A DNA stretch of 64,000 bases from NCBI GenBank assembly GCA_025331565.1, contig JAFREQ010000026.1:2790001-2854000 (forward strand), given 5' to 3'. Under the pieces are notes generated by a model, which was given only the letters and a program-made list of their open reading frames with translations, ran no database searches and had not been told where the DNA came from. The stretch is from Holacanthus passer. Its lineage: Eukaryota > Chordata > Actinopteri > Pomacanthidae. Both the position numbers and the translations under genes were made by a program. Positions 12,893 through 25,528 of this stretch are shown here, piece after piece (within the stretch, counting starts at the first letter, position 1; each line of letters opens with the position of its first letter).

Positions 12893-14749
12893 ACATCAAC
12901 CCTGACTCGTAGTTTCCCAGTGTGTTGTCCAGTCTGGCGTCAAACTGTCCTAGTTTTTTCCACATTCCCACCTTTTAGTCTTTCTCTGTTAAAGGTTCAT
13001 TGTTGCAGCTCGTATCATCTTCCACTAACTGACACACATATTTCCTATTGATGTTGTGTTTACAGCTCACAATGAAACTGGGAACTGAAACAGTGATGTG
13101 TGTGTTTGGGTGTGTTTTCCTGCAGGAAAGCAAATGAAGGCCTCCTCGCTCTCAGTCAGGAGGAAACCATGCCGATCTCCATACGGCAGCTGGCCTACGG
13201 TACAGTTAATCTGCACTTCACATCACTGTTTTTACTCAGCACTCACTCTGTTTGCATGGTGCTTTGGGAAAAGTGTTGTTCCTGCTCTCCAGATGCTGAA
13301 CAGGATGATGAAACCAGAGCAGGGACCTCTGATCACTTATTGTCTCTCCACATCTTCCATATTGACATTTGAGTTTGATAAACATCTGATGACTGTAATT
13401 CAGTCAATATTATTTTTTTCAAAGGGCCACTCCTGTGCCTGTGAATAGTTTTATTTTATGTTGTGTCGTTCTGAAATCTAAATTAGAAATTACAAACTGG
13501 CAAATTGGCATTACAAACTTGGGATCTGGAGTTTGACATTTACAAGGCAGCAAAGACCGAATGAAAGTTGCATTATCCTACAGACTAAAGGTCAGGGTCT
13601 CTTTGTCTCTCCTGCTTCATTTTTAACTATTCTTCTATAAAAATCTGTGTCTCTTCTGTCCCCCATCAGCATAGAAGCACAATACTGGATTCTATACTTT
13701 CAAATTAAATCAGCTGCTGATATTTGCCGTGTCAGAGTCTGGTGTAAAATGTAGCAGTGGAATCAAACATTTCTCTGTCTTTGTTCTGTCTCAGTTTCTG
13801 GCCTCGGCTTCGGCTTCATGAGTGGAGCTTTCTCAGTGGTGAACATCCTGGCTGACTCCGTGGGGCCGGGGACTGTCGGGATCCACGGAGACTCGCAGCA
13901 CTACTTCCTGTCCTCAGGTGCCATTCCTCACAGAAATTTCCACGTTCAAGCTATTGGCTACAGTGTTTAATTTGCCATTTTCATGTGTGTGTCTTTGTCT
14001 TACCCAAACATAGATACATGTACGACATAGACTCTGTGTCATGTCATATCGAGCTTGTATTAAGTCTGTAAAGTCAATAACCTGTTTTGACTCTCACTAC
14101 TCATACAAACTGAAATTTAAATATTCCACCCAATTCATGGGGGTCAAAAGGCATTGTGGGGAATTACTAACTGATAAGGCAAGTTAAGGAAATGTGGGTA
14201 AAGCAAAATTGTGAATTTGATGATTTTGGAGAGACAATCCTGACATTTTTCCTCTTTCAGCCTTCATGACCATGGCCATCATCCTGCTTCACATGTTCTG
14301 GGGTGTCGTCTTCTTTGACGCCTGTGAGAAGCAGCGCTGGTGGGCGGTGGCCGCTGTCGTCGTCAGCCACCTCGTCGTTTCCTGCCTGGTGAGTGTTGCT
14401 GAGGGTGAAGGACGGGGCGATTGGTGGTGGGCGGTTGTTTAAGTTCATGTGGATGCCGATAATAGCACTACATCAAGAAAATAAGGAAGGCAGGGGAAGA
14501 ACATAGACTAAAGGTGTTTTAAAAACAAAAAAAAAATGTATTTTCATGTTTTTGTTAACATCTGTTCCTCCTCTCACACAGACCTTCCAGAACCCTGAAT
14601 ACGTCGCCAGCCTGGTTCCCACCTACGTCATCTTGTTCCTGATGGGTGTCTGGGCGTTTTACTCTGCTGGAGGTTCACTGAGGAACCTCAAACTCTGCCT
14701 GACCTGCAAAGACAAGGACTTCCTGCTCGCCAACCACCGGCCCAGATAA
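10179..14749 (+). CDS. aph1b: Gamma-secretase subunit APH-1B (six exons, 258 aa)
   Basis: APH-1 is the seven-pass scaffold of gamma-secretase. It assembles with nicastrin, presenilin and PEN-2 to cleave Notch, APP and other type I membrane proteins. Exons are 10179-10291, 11907-12077, 13126-13199, 13795-13917, 14261-14388 and 14582-14749 (stop TAA); all are GT-AG with consistent phases. The product begins MTAAVFFGCTFIAFGPAIAL and ends KDFLLANHRPR, like mammalian APH1B rather than APH1A. Key residues fall at the family's standard positions: the transmembrane-4 GxxxGxxxG motif at G122, G126 and G130, and the conserved histidines H171 (ILLHMFWG) and H197 (VVSHLVVS). The length equals the family norm and nothing is missing, so the gene looks intact. 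The transmembrane segments are recognised by eye. Confidence 0.95.
12597..12700. repeat. Fragment of a GGGCTGCAACTGACGATTATT-type fish repeat
   Basis: The phrase AGGGCTGCAACTGACGATTATT and the following TTATTTGG resemble the end of a common non-autonomous teleost DNA element whose terminus reads GAGCTGCAACGATTAGTCGA. A fuller copy is at 38885-39165. Assigned by eye; family not named. Confidence 0.4.
12858..12891. repeat. (ATC)n trinucleotide microsatellite in aph1b intron 2
   Basis: About eleven ATC units with slight degeneration at the 3' end, intronic. Confidence 0.85.
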
Positions 14750-14800
14750 CGCAGCACGCCAGGCAGTGTGCAGGACTCACAATCCAAAGATCCACGAGTT

Positions 14801-14831
<31 letters not shown>

Positions 14832-17460
14832 TACAGCACAGAAGGTTAAATCCTCTGTTAATCTGCTGTTTCACTTAAGAGGTATTTCATCATCTTAAGT
14901 CTAAAAACATAAAAGCAAAAGTAGTAGAAGTTCCTCAAAGGAAACAAAGATGGGAGATCATTTTGATTCATATCCAGCTCAGAAGCTCAGTTTATTTGTA
15001 TGAATTTAATTTACATTTAATGATGAGGTTCTTTTCAAAACTGCAAAATATCTGTCTGCCCTGTTTGTTGCCTGATGCACTAAATGAAACAACAGATGAA
15101 CAAATGTACGAAACGATGTTTAAAGTTGACAACACTCTTTACATTCTGTACATATTCTCATGTGTTCAACTTTTCTGACAGCTATTTTCTTTCTAATGTG
15201 TAAAATCTTTCAAAGGGTGGGTTTATCATTCATGAACAGAACTCTGTGTATATATTTATGCATTTTTAATTCCCTGATGTGTAGATAGAGACGTTTTAGC
15301 CTTTTTTCAAGATGTGACACTCTGTCGTTTTGAGAACTTGCCTTTCGATTTGAAATGAACACATATTGACAGAAGCTGAGAGGCGACGTGACTGATATTT
15401 ATTTTGCCCCAGTTATCTTGAGGTCAGAACATAAAGATTATGACTCCAAACTGTTTTTTGATTCCACACTTATGAAAGGAAAAATGTTCAATATATCCAA
15501 CTAACAGGATATTGGAGTCCTTATCTGAAAGTAACTGGAGACAAATAAAAACTCTCAGCTTCCACACTGATTAGCATTATTAGATTAAAAATGGTTCATG
15601 TACTTTATTTTTCACTCCACTGGGTTGACAAATACAGAATTATAGATTCATAAATTTGACCATGAACAGGTGGAAGTGTTGGCTCAGTGATCTTTGAATG
15701 TTCATTTTCTTTGTTGCCTTTTTTTCTGTTTTAGTTTGCGAGAGCAGGAGTTGACATCAACACTGTCCGATATGCTAGAAATTCCAAACGAATGTTTTTC
15801 TTTGCACCCTTTTTTGTTTTCTTGTCGATCCACTTGTACAGTTTGTAACGATGACGGTCTGCTGCGTTTCATGAGGATGGGATGGATGTTGGAAACTAGT
15901 TAAAGATGTAAATTGTAACCTCTTTGTGTTTCCTGCTTTGTGCTGCCAATTTACTCCAGAAAGAATCCAATTTAGTTTGTTCACACATGTAGAGAAGAGA
16001 CGTACATTCAGTTGCCTGTTTATTAGGAACACCTTGCTAAAACTAATGCATTAACTCCTCCACCATGAAGGTTCTAATGTTCAGCTTTTGGAGGATGCAG
16101 TTTGTGCTGCTGTTGAATTGTGTTGCTTTATACTGAGAGGTGATTTTGTCATTTTAGCCTTCACTCATTGATATAAATGAGGTGGACAAAATAATAGAAA
16201 CACCTGTCAGTATATTTCAGCAGCAGCACTTTAATGCTAACTCGTTAAAGTAAGGTGGTAAATATGACGCCTGATAAACATCAGCATGTTCATGTGTTGA
16301 TGTTAGCATTTAGCTCGAAGCTTTGTCTTCCTCAGTGTCTCAGAGCTGTTGACATGTCTGTGGACTCTTATCAAAGATTCACCTCTTTAATAGGAAGTCG
16401 TGGGTTTGAGGCTGAGTGGGACGTCAAAGTACTGAGATAGAACATCAGACGTCTTCAAGTCCTGCCACGACTTCTAATTTCATGCATAAATACACAAATC
16501 TACAAGCAACAGTCAGTTATTTCATGGGAGCTTTAATGAGCCGTCTGCAGGACACAAAGCAGGCGCCAGGTTTCCACTGCTCTGTGTGTGTGTGTGAGTG
16601 TGTGTGTGATGGGGTTAAAGACCTGTATGCTTCAGAGGGATGCTTTGGTTTTCACACTCGTAAAGACAAAGAGCCGTAGCTGTGTGTTTGTGAGATTAAG
16701 AGACTGATCACAAATCAGAAATCACTTCCACTTCTTTAACGCTGCCTCTTAAAGCCTCCGTCCTGTCCCCCTTTCTCCTGATCCCGTTTCCATTTATGAA
16801 AGCAGACACCTCCTGGCCGGGCCACACAAAGCCTGGTGGGGTCTCTGAGGGCTTCAGTCAGTCAAAGGCCTTTTTACCCAGACAGCAGACAGACGCAGGA
16901 AGCGTTTCCTCTGCCCAAAACCCAGACTTTCACATGCTAATACGAGTCTGTGCAGCTGGTGACACCGGGGTCACCTCAGTGATATGAAAGGTTTGTGTTT
17001 CCTGTCAGGTATTAGCAGGTTGTACGTTCAGGTTCAGATCAGGTCGTCACGGTCTGAACAAGCAACCAGAGAACATCCAACAAACAGGGTTTCACTTTGA
17101 AACACCTGGTTTTGGAAAATGCTTCTTTAAATATTTGAAATGATAATTGAACCAGCCCAAATCCACATTAACGGCCTCTAGAATGTAAAACGATGATCCA
17201 AGTCAAAGGGATCTGTCTTTTTGTCAAGATTGAATATATTTTGACCTGTAGAGAGAAAAAAATCAGGTGATCAACCAAAACCTCATTTTATGTTCTTAGT
17301 TTAAATCTGTCATTCTTCCCCTGCATTTCACATGAACATTTGCACCATATTTTATCGCACAATATATCATTTCAGTAAACATGCAAACACTGACTGAGTG
17401 AAAGAACACACACATCTGAACAGGATTTACTGCAGAGAGAAGTGCAAGAAAAATGTTTAA
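14750..17460 (+). other. aph1b 3' UTR and downstream intergenic region
   Basis: A (CA)n run lies at 14803-14828. The first clear AATAAA after the stop is at 15544-15549, suggesting a 3' UTR of about 0.8 kb. Beyond it I see a short (TG)n near 16583-16610 and no supportable exon. Confidence 0.45.
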
Positions 17461-17463
17461 TTG

Positions 17464-17919
17464 TACAACCCTGATTCCAAAAAAGTCGAGCCGCTGTGTA
17501 AAATATAACAGAATGAAATCATTCACAAACAAACTGTGTTTCCTGACAACAGTTTTCTGAAGTTGTTCCTGAGTCCATGTATTAATCTCCTTTCTACAAC
17601 CATGTGTTCACAAAGTGTTGAACCTCTCTCCATCCTTGCTTGTGAACGACTGAGTCTTTCCAGGATGAACCTTTCAGACCCAATCATGATACTATCACCT
17701 GTTACCAATGAACCTGTTTACCTGTGGAAGGATCCAAACAGGTGTTTTCAATCAGTCCACAATTTTCACAGTCTTTTGTTTGAAACATGTTGCTGCCATC
17801 AGATTCAGAATCAGCAGACATTTACAAAATCTATGACAAATGTTAAATATATTGTCTTTGTGCTGTTTCAGGTGAGTTGAATTGAATTGTCCCAACTTCT
17901 TTTGGAATCAGGGTTTTAT
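17464..17919 (+). mobile_element. Non-autonomous DNA transposon (MITE-like), copy 1
   Basis: It starts TA-CAACCCTGATTCCAAAA and ends TTTTGGAATCAGGGTTT-TA, so it has inverted termini of about 17 bp flanked by TA. That is the target duplication expected of Tc1/mariner-type elements. Two related copies lie at 58418-58852 and, inverted, at about 60967-61453. On the minus strand a broken frame reads GSERFILERLSRSQARMERG, which looks like the remnant N-terminus of a transposase-type protein. The element cannot move on its own. Confidence 0.75.
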
Positions 17920-18323
17920 GATAACCTTCATTGCCTCCACGTGCTGCAGTGACTCAGGACCACAGAGGGGCGCTGTTCTCATGGCACAGACACACCTGTC
18001 AGCTTCAGGTGCTTTAAACTCACCTCTTGGTGTATTGGCTCTGTTTTTCATAAAGATTTGTAAGGTTTGATTCAAGCTAGTTGTAAACACCAAACTGATT
18101 CCTGAGTTTCATGTCATCTCACTGAGTTTGTTATATTTGATAAAATCTCTAAAATATAAATAAATTATATTTAATTGAACTGAGAACTATATCATCAAAT
18201 CAAACTACTTTTAATCTACAGTCTGATGTGGTTTCACCTCAGCCTACAGCTCGGATCATCACTCCAACCTCCACAGCAGAGCTCCTGTGCCTCCCCTTGG
18301 CCCCGCCCACCGCGCGCCCACCT

Positions 18324-18345
18324 GTGCATATTTTATGTTAATGAG
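18324..18345 (+). promoter_or_regulatory. otog: Possible otog core promoter
   Basis: A GC-rich stretch (CCCCGCCCACC) is followed by GTGCATATTTTATGTTAATGAG, which contains a TATTTTA TATA-like element and an octamer-like TTAATGAG, about 150 bp upstream of the otogelin ATG. Position and composition are suggestive only. Confidence 0.3.
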
Positions 18346-18489
18346 CAGGTGTCCGGCTCTTGAGGCGCGCGGCTGCCGCTCGGGGATGAGCCGGATGGAG
18401 CAGCGCGGGGATCAGCCGGAGTCCAGCCGGAGGGTTTCCACCAGGTGATGCTGTCCAAACCTGACTGACTGCGGATCCGCGAAACACGA

Positions 18490-19593
18490 ATGGATCCCAA
18501 TTTAAGACGGAGCTGGAAAAAGCTTCTTCACCTGTTGTCTGTGTACCTGATCCTGATTCATCCAGGTGAGTGAGAAACAGACAGAAACAGGCTGTGGTCT
18601 GATGTTTGTGCTGCAGCGACATGAAGAGACTCCAGAGTTCATGTTGATCCTGTTTTTAACGTTTAGTTTAAACCAGGGAATCAAATGTCAGCACTTTTAT
18701 CATCCACGTGTTTTTTCTGCTGTTAAAACTTTTCTCACTTGTTTGAATCTGGTTCCTTCGATCTGAGCCTCAATTATTATTAATTTATTCAGACTGTTTA
18801 TTTATTTCCTGTCCTTGATTTCAGCCCATCTGTCCTGGGGTGTTGAGAGAGTGAACCTTTCTAACTGGGGTGAATTTAATAAGTGAGTTCATTTATTCAT
18901 ATTATTATTATTATCGTCATCATATTTATCTGTTTTTAGTTTGATATTTTTTGCATTATTGCCCATATGTGTTGTATTTTTCTTTATAAATATACATTTC
19001 TTATATTTTATTATTTGTATATATTTTCTAGTATTACATATTTTATTCCCATGTTTTATAATTTCTAATAATTTATACTAATAATAACAACAGTATCCAA
19101 GCCACATTCTTGTTGTAACAAAGGTTGAAATGATTTGCTGATTAATCAATTAATTGATGACAGAGCATTAACTATTTTAATAATCAATTCATCTTTTAAG
19201 TTTTTTTTTTTTGCTTTAGTTCTTTATGAAAGTTAAGTGAAAGAAGATTTTTTTTAGTGTTGGTTGCACAAAATATGTTTTTTTTTAAATTTCCTGACAT
19301 TTTAGACTGATGAGTCAGTTGATTGAGAAAATAAGCTGCTGATTAAACTGATGTAGAAAATGATTGACAGTTCTGATTGCTTCAGGCAGGTTGATTGATA
19401 GTTTGGGTTTTTATTTATTTTTGCTTGTTTGGTGGTTTGGGTCGGTCCCTGGTCTGGTGGTGGGTTTGTGGTGTTGGGGGGTGGGGGGGGGGACCTGCAG
19501 CGGGAACAAACCTGTCCTTGTTCTCTGTGTCCCAGCAGCGGGAGCAGCAGGATAAAGCAGCAGAAATGGGACACCGCTTCCCAGGGAGGGCAG
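18490..19593 (+). CDS. otog: otog exons 1-3: signal peptide and N-terminal linker
   Basis: Exon 1 (18490-18565) starts MDPNLRRSWKKLLHLLSVYL: positive residues followed by a hydrophobic core, a classical signal peptide running into exon 2 (18825-18882; HPAHLSWG, then VERVNLSNWGEFN). Exon 2 ends in phase 2. Exon 3 (19536-19593) is inferred: a pyrimidine-rich CTGTCCTTGTTCTCTGTGTCCCAG acceptor, 58 bases open in the needed frame (SGSSRIKQQKWDTASQGGQ) and a GTAGGC donor leaving phase 0, exactly what exon 4 requires. The start was chosen because the peptide is a good signal sequence and the frame carries through to the known domains. Confidence 0.68.
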
Positions 19594-22500
19594 GTAGGCA
19601 GCCGCATTGATCATTGATGCTGATGGAGCTGCTTCAGGCGGCAAACACGCAGCCAGAGATCACCCAGAAATCTGCAGCGCTCACACCAAAACACTGAGAC
19701 GAGGGAAGAGCAAACATCACTTGAAGGCTTTTAATCCAATCACTTAAACCCAGTGTTTCCAGTTTGAACTTTGTCCTTATAGTTTTTTCTCCACAGACAT
19801 GTTTGTATGGAATAGATGTCTGTGTTGTTCCTCTCAGAGCAGCTGTTCTGAAATCACTTTTAACATCTTAATATCTTAATTAATATATAGAATGTATATA
19901 ATATATAAGTAAACACTATATATATTATGTTGGTGGTGTAATTATAGATGTAGGTCGTCAACATGTTTTTGTTTCAGAGTTAAAAAGAGTTTATTTTAAA
20001 GATTACAATTTTATTCAAATTCAATTCAAGTTTAATTTCAAAATTGTCTCATCACCTCCATTTTTTTTTTTCAGAGTCATGTTTTTATTGTTAAAATCCA
20101 AACAAAGATACAGGTTAAGTGTCTTAAGTGAGATGCGTATATTTCTGTGAGTTTCCCATGAGATCCAGGTGAAACTGTACCTCGCTGACACGTAAAGACA
20201 TGAACTGAAAATGTGCATTGTTCCTCGCTGATGTCGTAAAAATGTTCCACGGTGACATTTCACAAACGGACATGTGAAGGAGTCCCAGCAGGAATATACA
20301 GTAGCCGGTCTGTTGTCTCGCTCTTCACTCTATCGGAGCCTCCATCAGCCTGAATGTGGTCGCTCCTTTTGTCCGGCTTCCCTTTGGCTCGGAGAGGCGT
20401 GAGAATCCAAACTATAGGGGTTAGTAAATGCAATTAGCTCAGGTCGCAGGTCGCAGGTATAGAAGCTGATCTCATGTCAGATCTCTGAGCTTTAACTCAC
20501 AGTTCAGTCCGTGACATCTGGGTCGACCTGCTCGGCCTCCTGATACCGATCAGCGATTAATAATTCACACATCACACACCCCTCATACCCCACCGCTCTT
20601 CATCTTTGCCATCTGCTTTGCTCCTTTTGAGATTAAAGCCTTGGGTTTGAGAGCTCAGGTATCCAGAAACAACATTCGACTGATGGTCTCTGAAGGCTGA
20701 TGCCAGTTCTTTAAAACCAAAGTTTCAATATCTGACAGTTTTCGTGCCAAAATGTTCCAGATATTCAGCGTTTCCTCCAGTTTTATTCTTCTGGAACAGC
20801 TTCAATAACTTAATTTTTAAATTTTAGCAGCTCTGCATTGTAAACTGTAAAACTTTGCCATTAAATTAATTCACATTTTAGTTCAGAAAGCGACGCCATC
20901 AATGCTTCACATCTCGTACAACAAAGATCATCCGAAATGGGAAAACACCGGGGGAGGTGGGGAGGTGGTGGAGGAGAGGGTGGGGTGGTCGACCTGGATG
21001 GGAAAGCTGAGCTGGAAGTCACAGAGGAGTCATTAATGAAGGCCGGATGACAGCTCTTTTCTCTCGAGCCTCTTCTTTTTCCTGGCGCCGCCTCCGGTCC
21101 ATCCTCACCAGCCACGACTCCGCTCTGGCACCGGCCGGCGTAATTCTGGGAGGAATTTTTGCCCCAAACAAAACACAGAATTGTAAAAGATTTGTGTGTC
21201 TGACATTTTAATCAAATCTTTATTAATCTGTCACCTGAGAGCCGAGCTTGTTTTTCCAGATTTGCTTGATATTAAACTCATGGGATTAATTAAAAGAATC
21301 AGACGGCGTTACGAGGATTTAATCTTTCTTTGCTGAAACTGGCTCCGTCCTCTTTTTGCCAAACACCTAAAGTCCAATATGAAAATGATCAGATTTAATA
21401 TATTTGGTTGGAAGATGCAGGGTCAGATTATGACTTGATGAATGGTTGCAACTGTTGCATGAAACACTTGTTGATTCAGTTTCTCTCCTTGAAGGACGTC
21501 CAGAAAACAGCTGCAGCGTTAGAAACCGACACATCTTCCTCCAGTCGTTCGCCGGTCGACCGGACTGCTGCGTCCAACCAGACGTCCTCCAGCACAGAGA
21601 GGACACCCACCTCCTCATGGACACTCAGCTCTGACCAATCATCTGCAACAACAGCGCCATCTAGTCAAACACCAGCAAGAACAGCATCATCCAGCCAATC
21701 ACCAGGCAGCACAACACAAACCAGCCAATCACCAGACAGCACAACACAAACCAGCCAATCACCAGACAGCACAACACAAACCAGCCAATCATCAACACCA
21801 TCCAGCCAATCATCTACAACCATAACATCAATCAGCCAATCACCAGGCAGCACAGCAGAAACCAGCCAATCATCAACACCATCCAGCCAACCATCGACAA
21901 TCATAGGGCCAATCAGCCAATCACTAGGTAGCACAGCACAAACCAGCAAATCACCAGGCAGCACAGCACAAACCAGCCAATCACCAGGCAGCACACCAGC
22001 CAGTCAATCAGCAGCCAGGAAAGCACAATTCAACCAATCACAAACCAGCCCAGTACCATCCAGCCAATCTCCAGGGAGTATAACACAAACCAGCCAATCA
22101 TCAACAACTAAAGGCAGTACAACACCATCCCTTCAATCACCAACAAATCTAGGACTTACTCACCAATCACCAACCACCACTGTACCAGCCAGCCAATCAC
22201 AAAGCAGAACAACACCATCCAGCCGATCAACAACAAGCGCAACATCAGCCATAAAATCATTCAGCAGCACAACAGCCAGCCAATCACTAACTAGCAAAGC
22301 AGCAGCCAGCCAGTCACCAACCAGCACAGTGCCAGCCAGTCAGTCACCAGTCAGCAGTACTCCAGCCAAGACCTTATCTGACCATTCAGCAGGCAGTACT
22401 ACAAAATCTAGCCAATCAGCATCCAGCCAAACGCCTCTGACCATCTTCAAAACATCAAACCAATCATCGATCACCTCAGCATCTTCTAATCATTCACCAA

Positions 22501-25496
22501 CCACTTTAATATCAGCTGATCAGCCCATAAACAGGTCAACATCAATCCATCTATCGTCCAGCTCAACGTCACATAACCAATCAAATTCACCTCCTGACCA
22601 ATCCCTGACCAGCTCAGTGCCATCGAACCAACCATCGCCTGGTTCAGCGTCACCAGGAAACGAAGCCGGCGGAGCCTTTTCATCTGATGAGCGTCAGGTT
22701 AATATTTCAGTGCTGACCAGGCAGGCGAAGGAAGCCCTGAAGTCTCCGCTGCGGAGGATTCAAGGTAGGTTTGTAAAGGTTCATATGGCTGTTTAATGTG
22801 TGCAATCAGGTTTCAGTCTTTCCACATGATGCAATCAGGGAAGAGACAACAGCTTGAATCCACTGATATATATATATATTTAAATTATTCTGAAGGCATA
22901 AATGTTAAAAAATCCAAAAAGAATCCAGGTGAAACTGGTGCAGCTTGTTTTCAGCTCCATGGTTCAGATTGGTCAGGAGGAGCTATCGACACCGCTGTCC
23001 GCCGCTTTTAAGACTGCCATTGGGGGGCGCCAAAGTCTGAAGTTTTAAAATTGTGGTGGCTTTAATAGTGGCTTTAACAGAACAGTTGGATGTATGAAAT
23101 GATGCTTATTCGCTTTCTTGCTGCGAGTCGGATGGACGGATAGATGCCGCTCTCTTGTCTGTGTTGCTTTATAGCTTTTGGCGTAGCTTTATTTGAACAC
23201 AGGAATCAGCCTTCAGTGGCCGACCAACACATCTAAAGCCCGTTAGTCTGACTCACAGGAAGTAGGCTGTCGGTATAAACCTGCCATTGACTGATTGGGA
23301 ATCTTGTCCCCTTTCACTATCTGCATGTTTTCTATTTCGCGTGGTCGTCGTTGCTGCATCCTGGACTCAGCGCCACCCAAGACGACTGTGATTGGTTTAA
23401 TGAAATTCAAACGAGCCAGAGCATTTTTTTCCCAAAAGCAACTTCCACGTCTTTACTTGTCAACAGGCCACATGGAATTACCTGCACTGATTCTCAGTCT
23501 TGGCATAAATTGTTTAATAGAATCGTCCCATAGTGAGTTCATCACTAAACAGTAGCAGGTAAATGAGTCTTGTCCTCAACATTAGCTTCCTCATGTGCTT
23601 TATCACAGACCTGACAGATGTTGCGGCCAAAGAGGTCAAAGGTTTTCAGACCTTTTTGAAGCTGACAGTTGTGTAATGTGGCTTTAAACAGAGCAACAAG
23701 TGAGCCCTCAGTTTAACTTCACCCTCACTGAGTGAACAGGAGTGAAAAACCCCTGTCTGGTACCTGTGCTTGTGCCGGACGTGGCTGAGCGGACAGACAG
23801 GCTGTAAACCCACCCAGCAGATGGTGTTACTGCAGGATGAGGAGCCATCGATGGGTGTTCGCTGGTGCGTTCAGTGACCGGAACATTTGTTGGGGCCCCA
23901 CGACTTCATGTGACAGATGGTGACTTTTCCTTAAAGTCGCGACCTGCAGATACTCAGAGTTAGTTGTTTCAGTAGCTCTTGGATGTCAATGGATGTCGGA
24001 TGAACACAATCTATTGTTTTGGGTTTTTTACAAGTGAAAAACTAAATGATTAGAAACCAGATTTCTGAACACTGTCAGTCATTTTCTGAATGTTTGAATC
24101 GGTCGACTTTCATCAGGTAAGATTCAGGTGACGTTGGTGAAACAACCTGCAAATGACAAATGATTCTTTCCAGTTTGACAAGTTTAGTTGTTTGTTTGTG
24201 TGTTTTCTCTCAGCGGAGCCGTGTGTGTTTCCCTGCCTGAACGGAGGTCAGTGCGTTCAGCCGGAGTCATGTGACTGCGGCTTGTATCAGGCCACTGGAC
24301 ACAGATGTCAGACAGGTGAACCACACGCCTGACGGTCTTTTTCAAACCAGTTCAGAGGTTTTAAATGTGATTATATGAAGTACAGCACTGAGGGTTAGTT
24401 TCATGACATGAAAGTAAAGTTGAGTTTAATTCTTCACTTGGTTGGTTTATTGCTTTTTGTCATACATCTTTGTTAATGATGTTTGTTGTTAAGGGCTAAA
24501 ATATAATGACAGCACTCATTTAAAGGAAATTTGAGCCTCAATCGTTTCCCTTTTATGACTTATTATTAGACCAGATATGAGTTTTGAAAGTAATTAACTT
24601 AATTTCAGTTTTTCCTGTATTCAAATTTAGAGTTGCTGAATGTGAAACTAAATGTTTTGTTAAGACGTAAGACTTTTGTAGTGTCTTTTGTGTGAGGTAA
24701 AGATTATAAAACTAGGTTTCTGAAATGTTCCTCAACACTAACAAAAGGCTCTTTAGACTGAACTTAAGTGACGAAGTGGCTCATTTCATCATCATTTCTT
24801 TTCTCCTCCACTTCATCCTCCCAGTTCCAAACCCAGGCTTTGAGAGGGAGATGACGTGCAGGACGTGGGGCCAGTACAACTTTGAGACCTTCGACGGCCT
24901 CTACTTCTTCTTCCCCGGTCGATGCACGTACACTCTGCTGAGGGACTGTGAGGAAACCACCCAGGCCGGCGTCGTCGTCCAGGTCAGTTCGGACTCGAGC
25001 AGAATAAATCCTCCCGAGCAGAAGCTGCCCAGAAGGTTTCGGTCCGACGCCTGCTTCCTGTCGAGGAGAGTTTGGACTCGGTGGCGTCCTGTTCCGAAAC
25101 ACACTCTCCTTTCTGACTTCTGCGAGGTTCAGTCTCAGCCCGAGGAGAAGATTTGCTCTGAAGATTAGTGAAAGCTATCTGGTTATTAGAGTCAATTACC
25201 ATTAAATACTGCAATTACCCACTATGCCTTGAAAGCATCTGCAACAGACCGAGACTTTGTTCCCCTGAAAAGGCAGCAGACACTGTATCTGTGTATGGGA
25301 AAACCAAAACCAACAGGGGACATTAAAAGGCCCAAGTGCATTATGATTATTGATAGTACATTAATGCTGGTATTAATATTAAGGAGAATTTCATAAAGAA
25401 GAAAAACATATAAAACTGAAATGCAGCAAATCAACATGTTAGATGAAGTGAGATGATATTTTCTTTTCAAGCATCAATGCCTTAAAATGTCTGAGG

Positions 25497-25528
<32 letters not shown>

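Noticed and set aside
17536..17880. 114-codon frame with a duplicate at 58493-58873
   Set aside because: The duplication looked like a gene family, but both frames lie within TA-flanked MITE copies and run antisense to the transposase-like remnant.
21665..21994. Minus-strand frame with a GDWLVCVVLP repeat
   Set aside because: Antisense reading of the 30-bp repeat in otog exon 4; not a leucine-rich or membrane protein.
24725..25168. 147-codon frame around otog exon 6
   Set aside because: Only 24825-24982 is exon; the flanking codons are intronic read-through.
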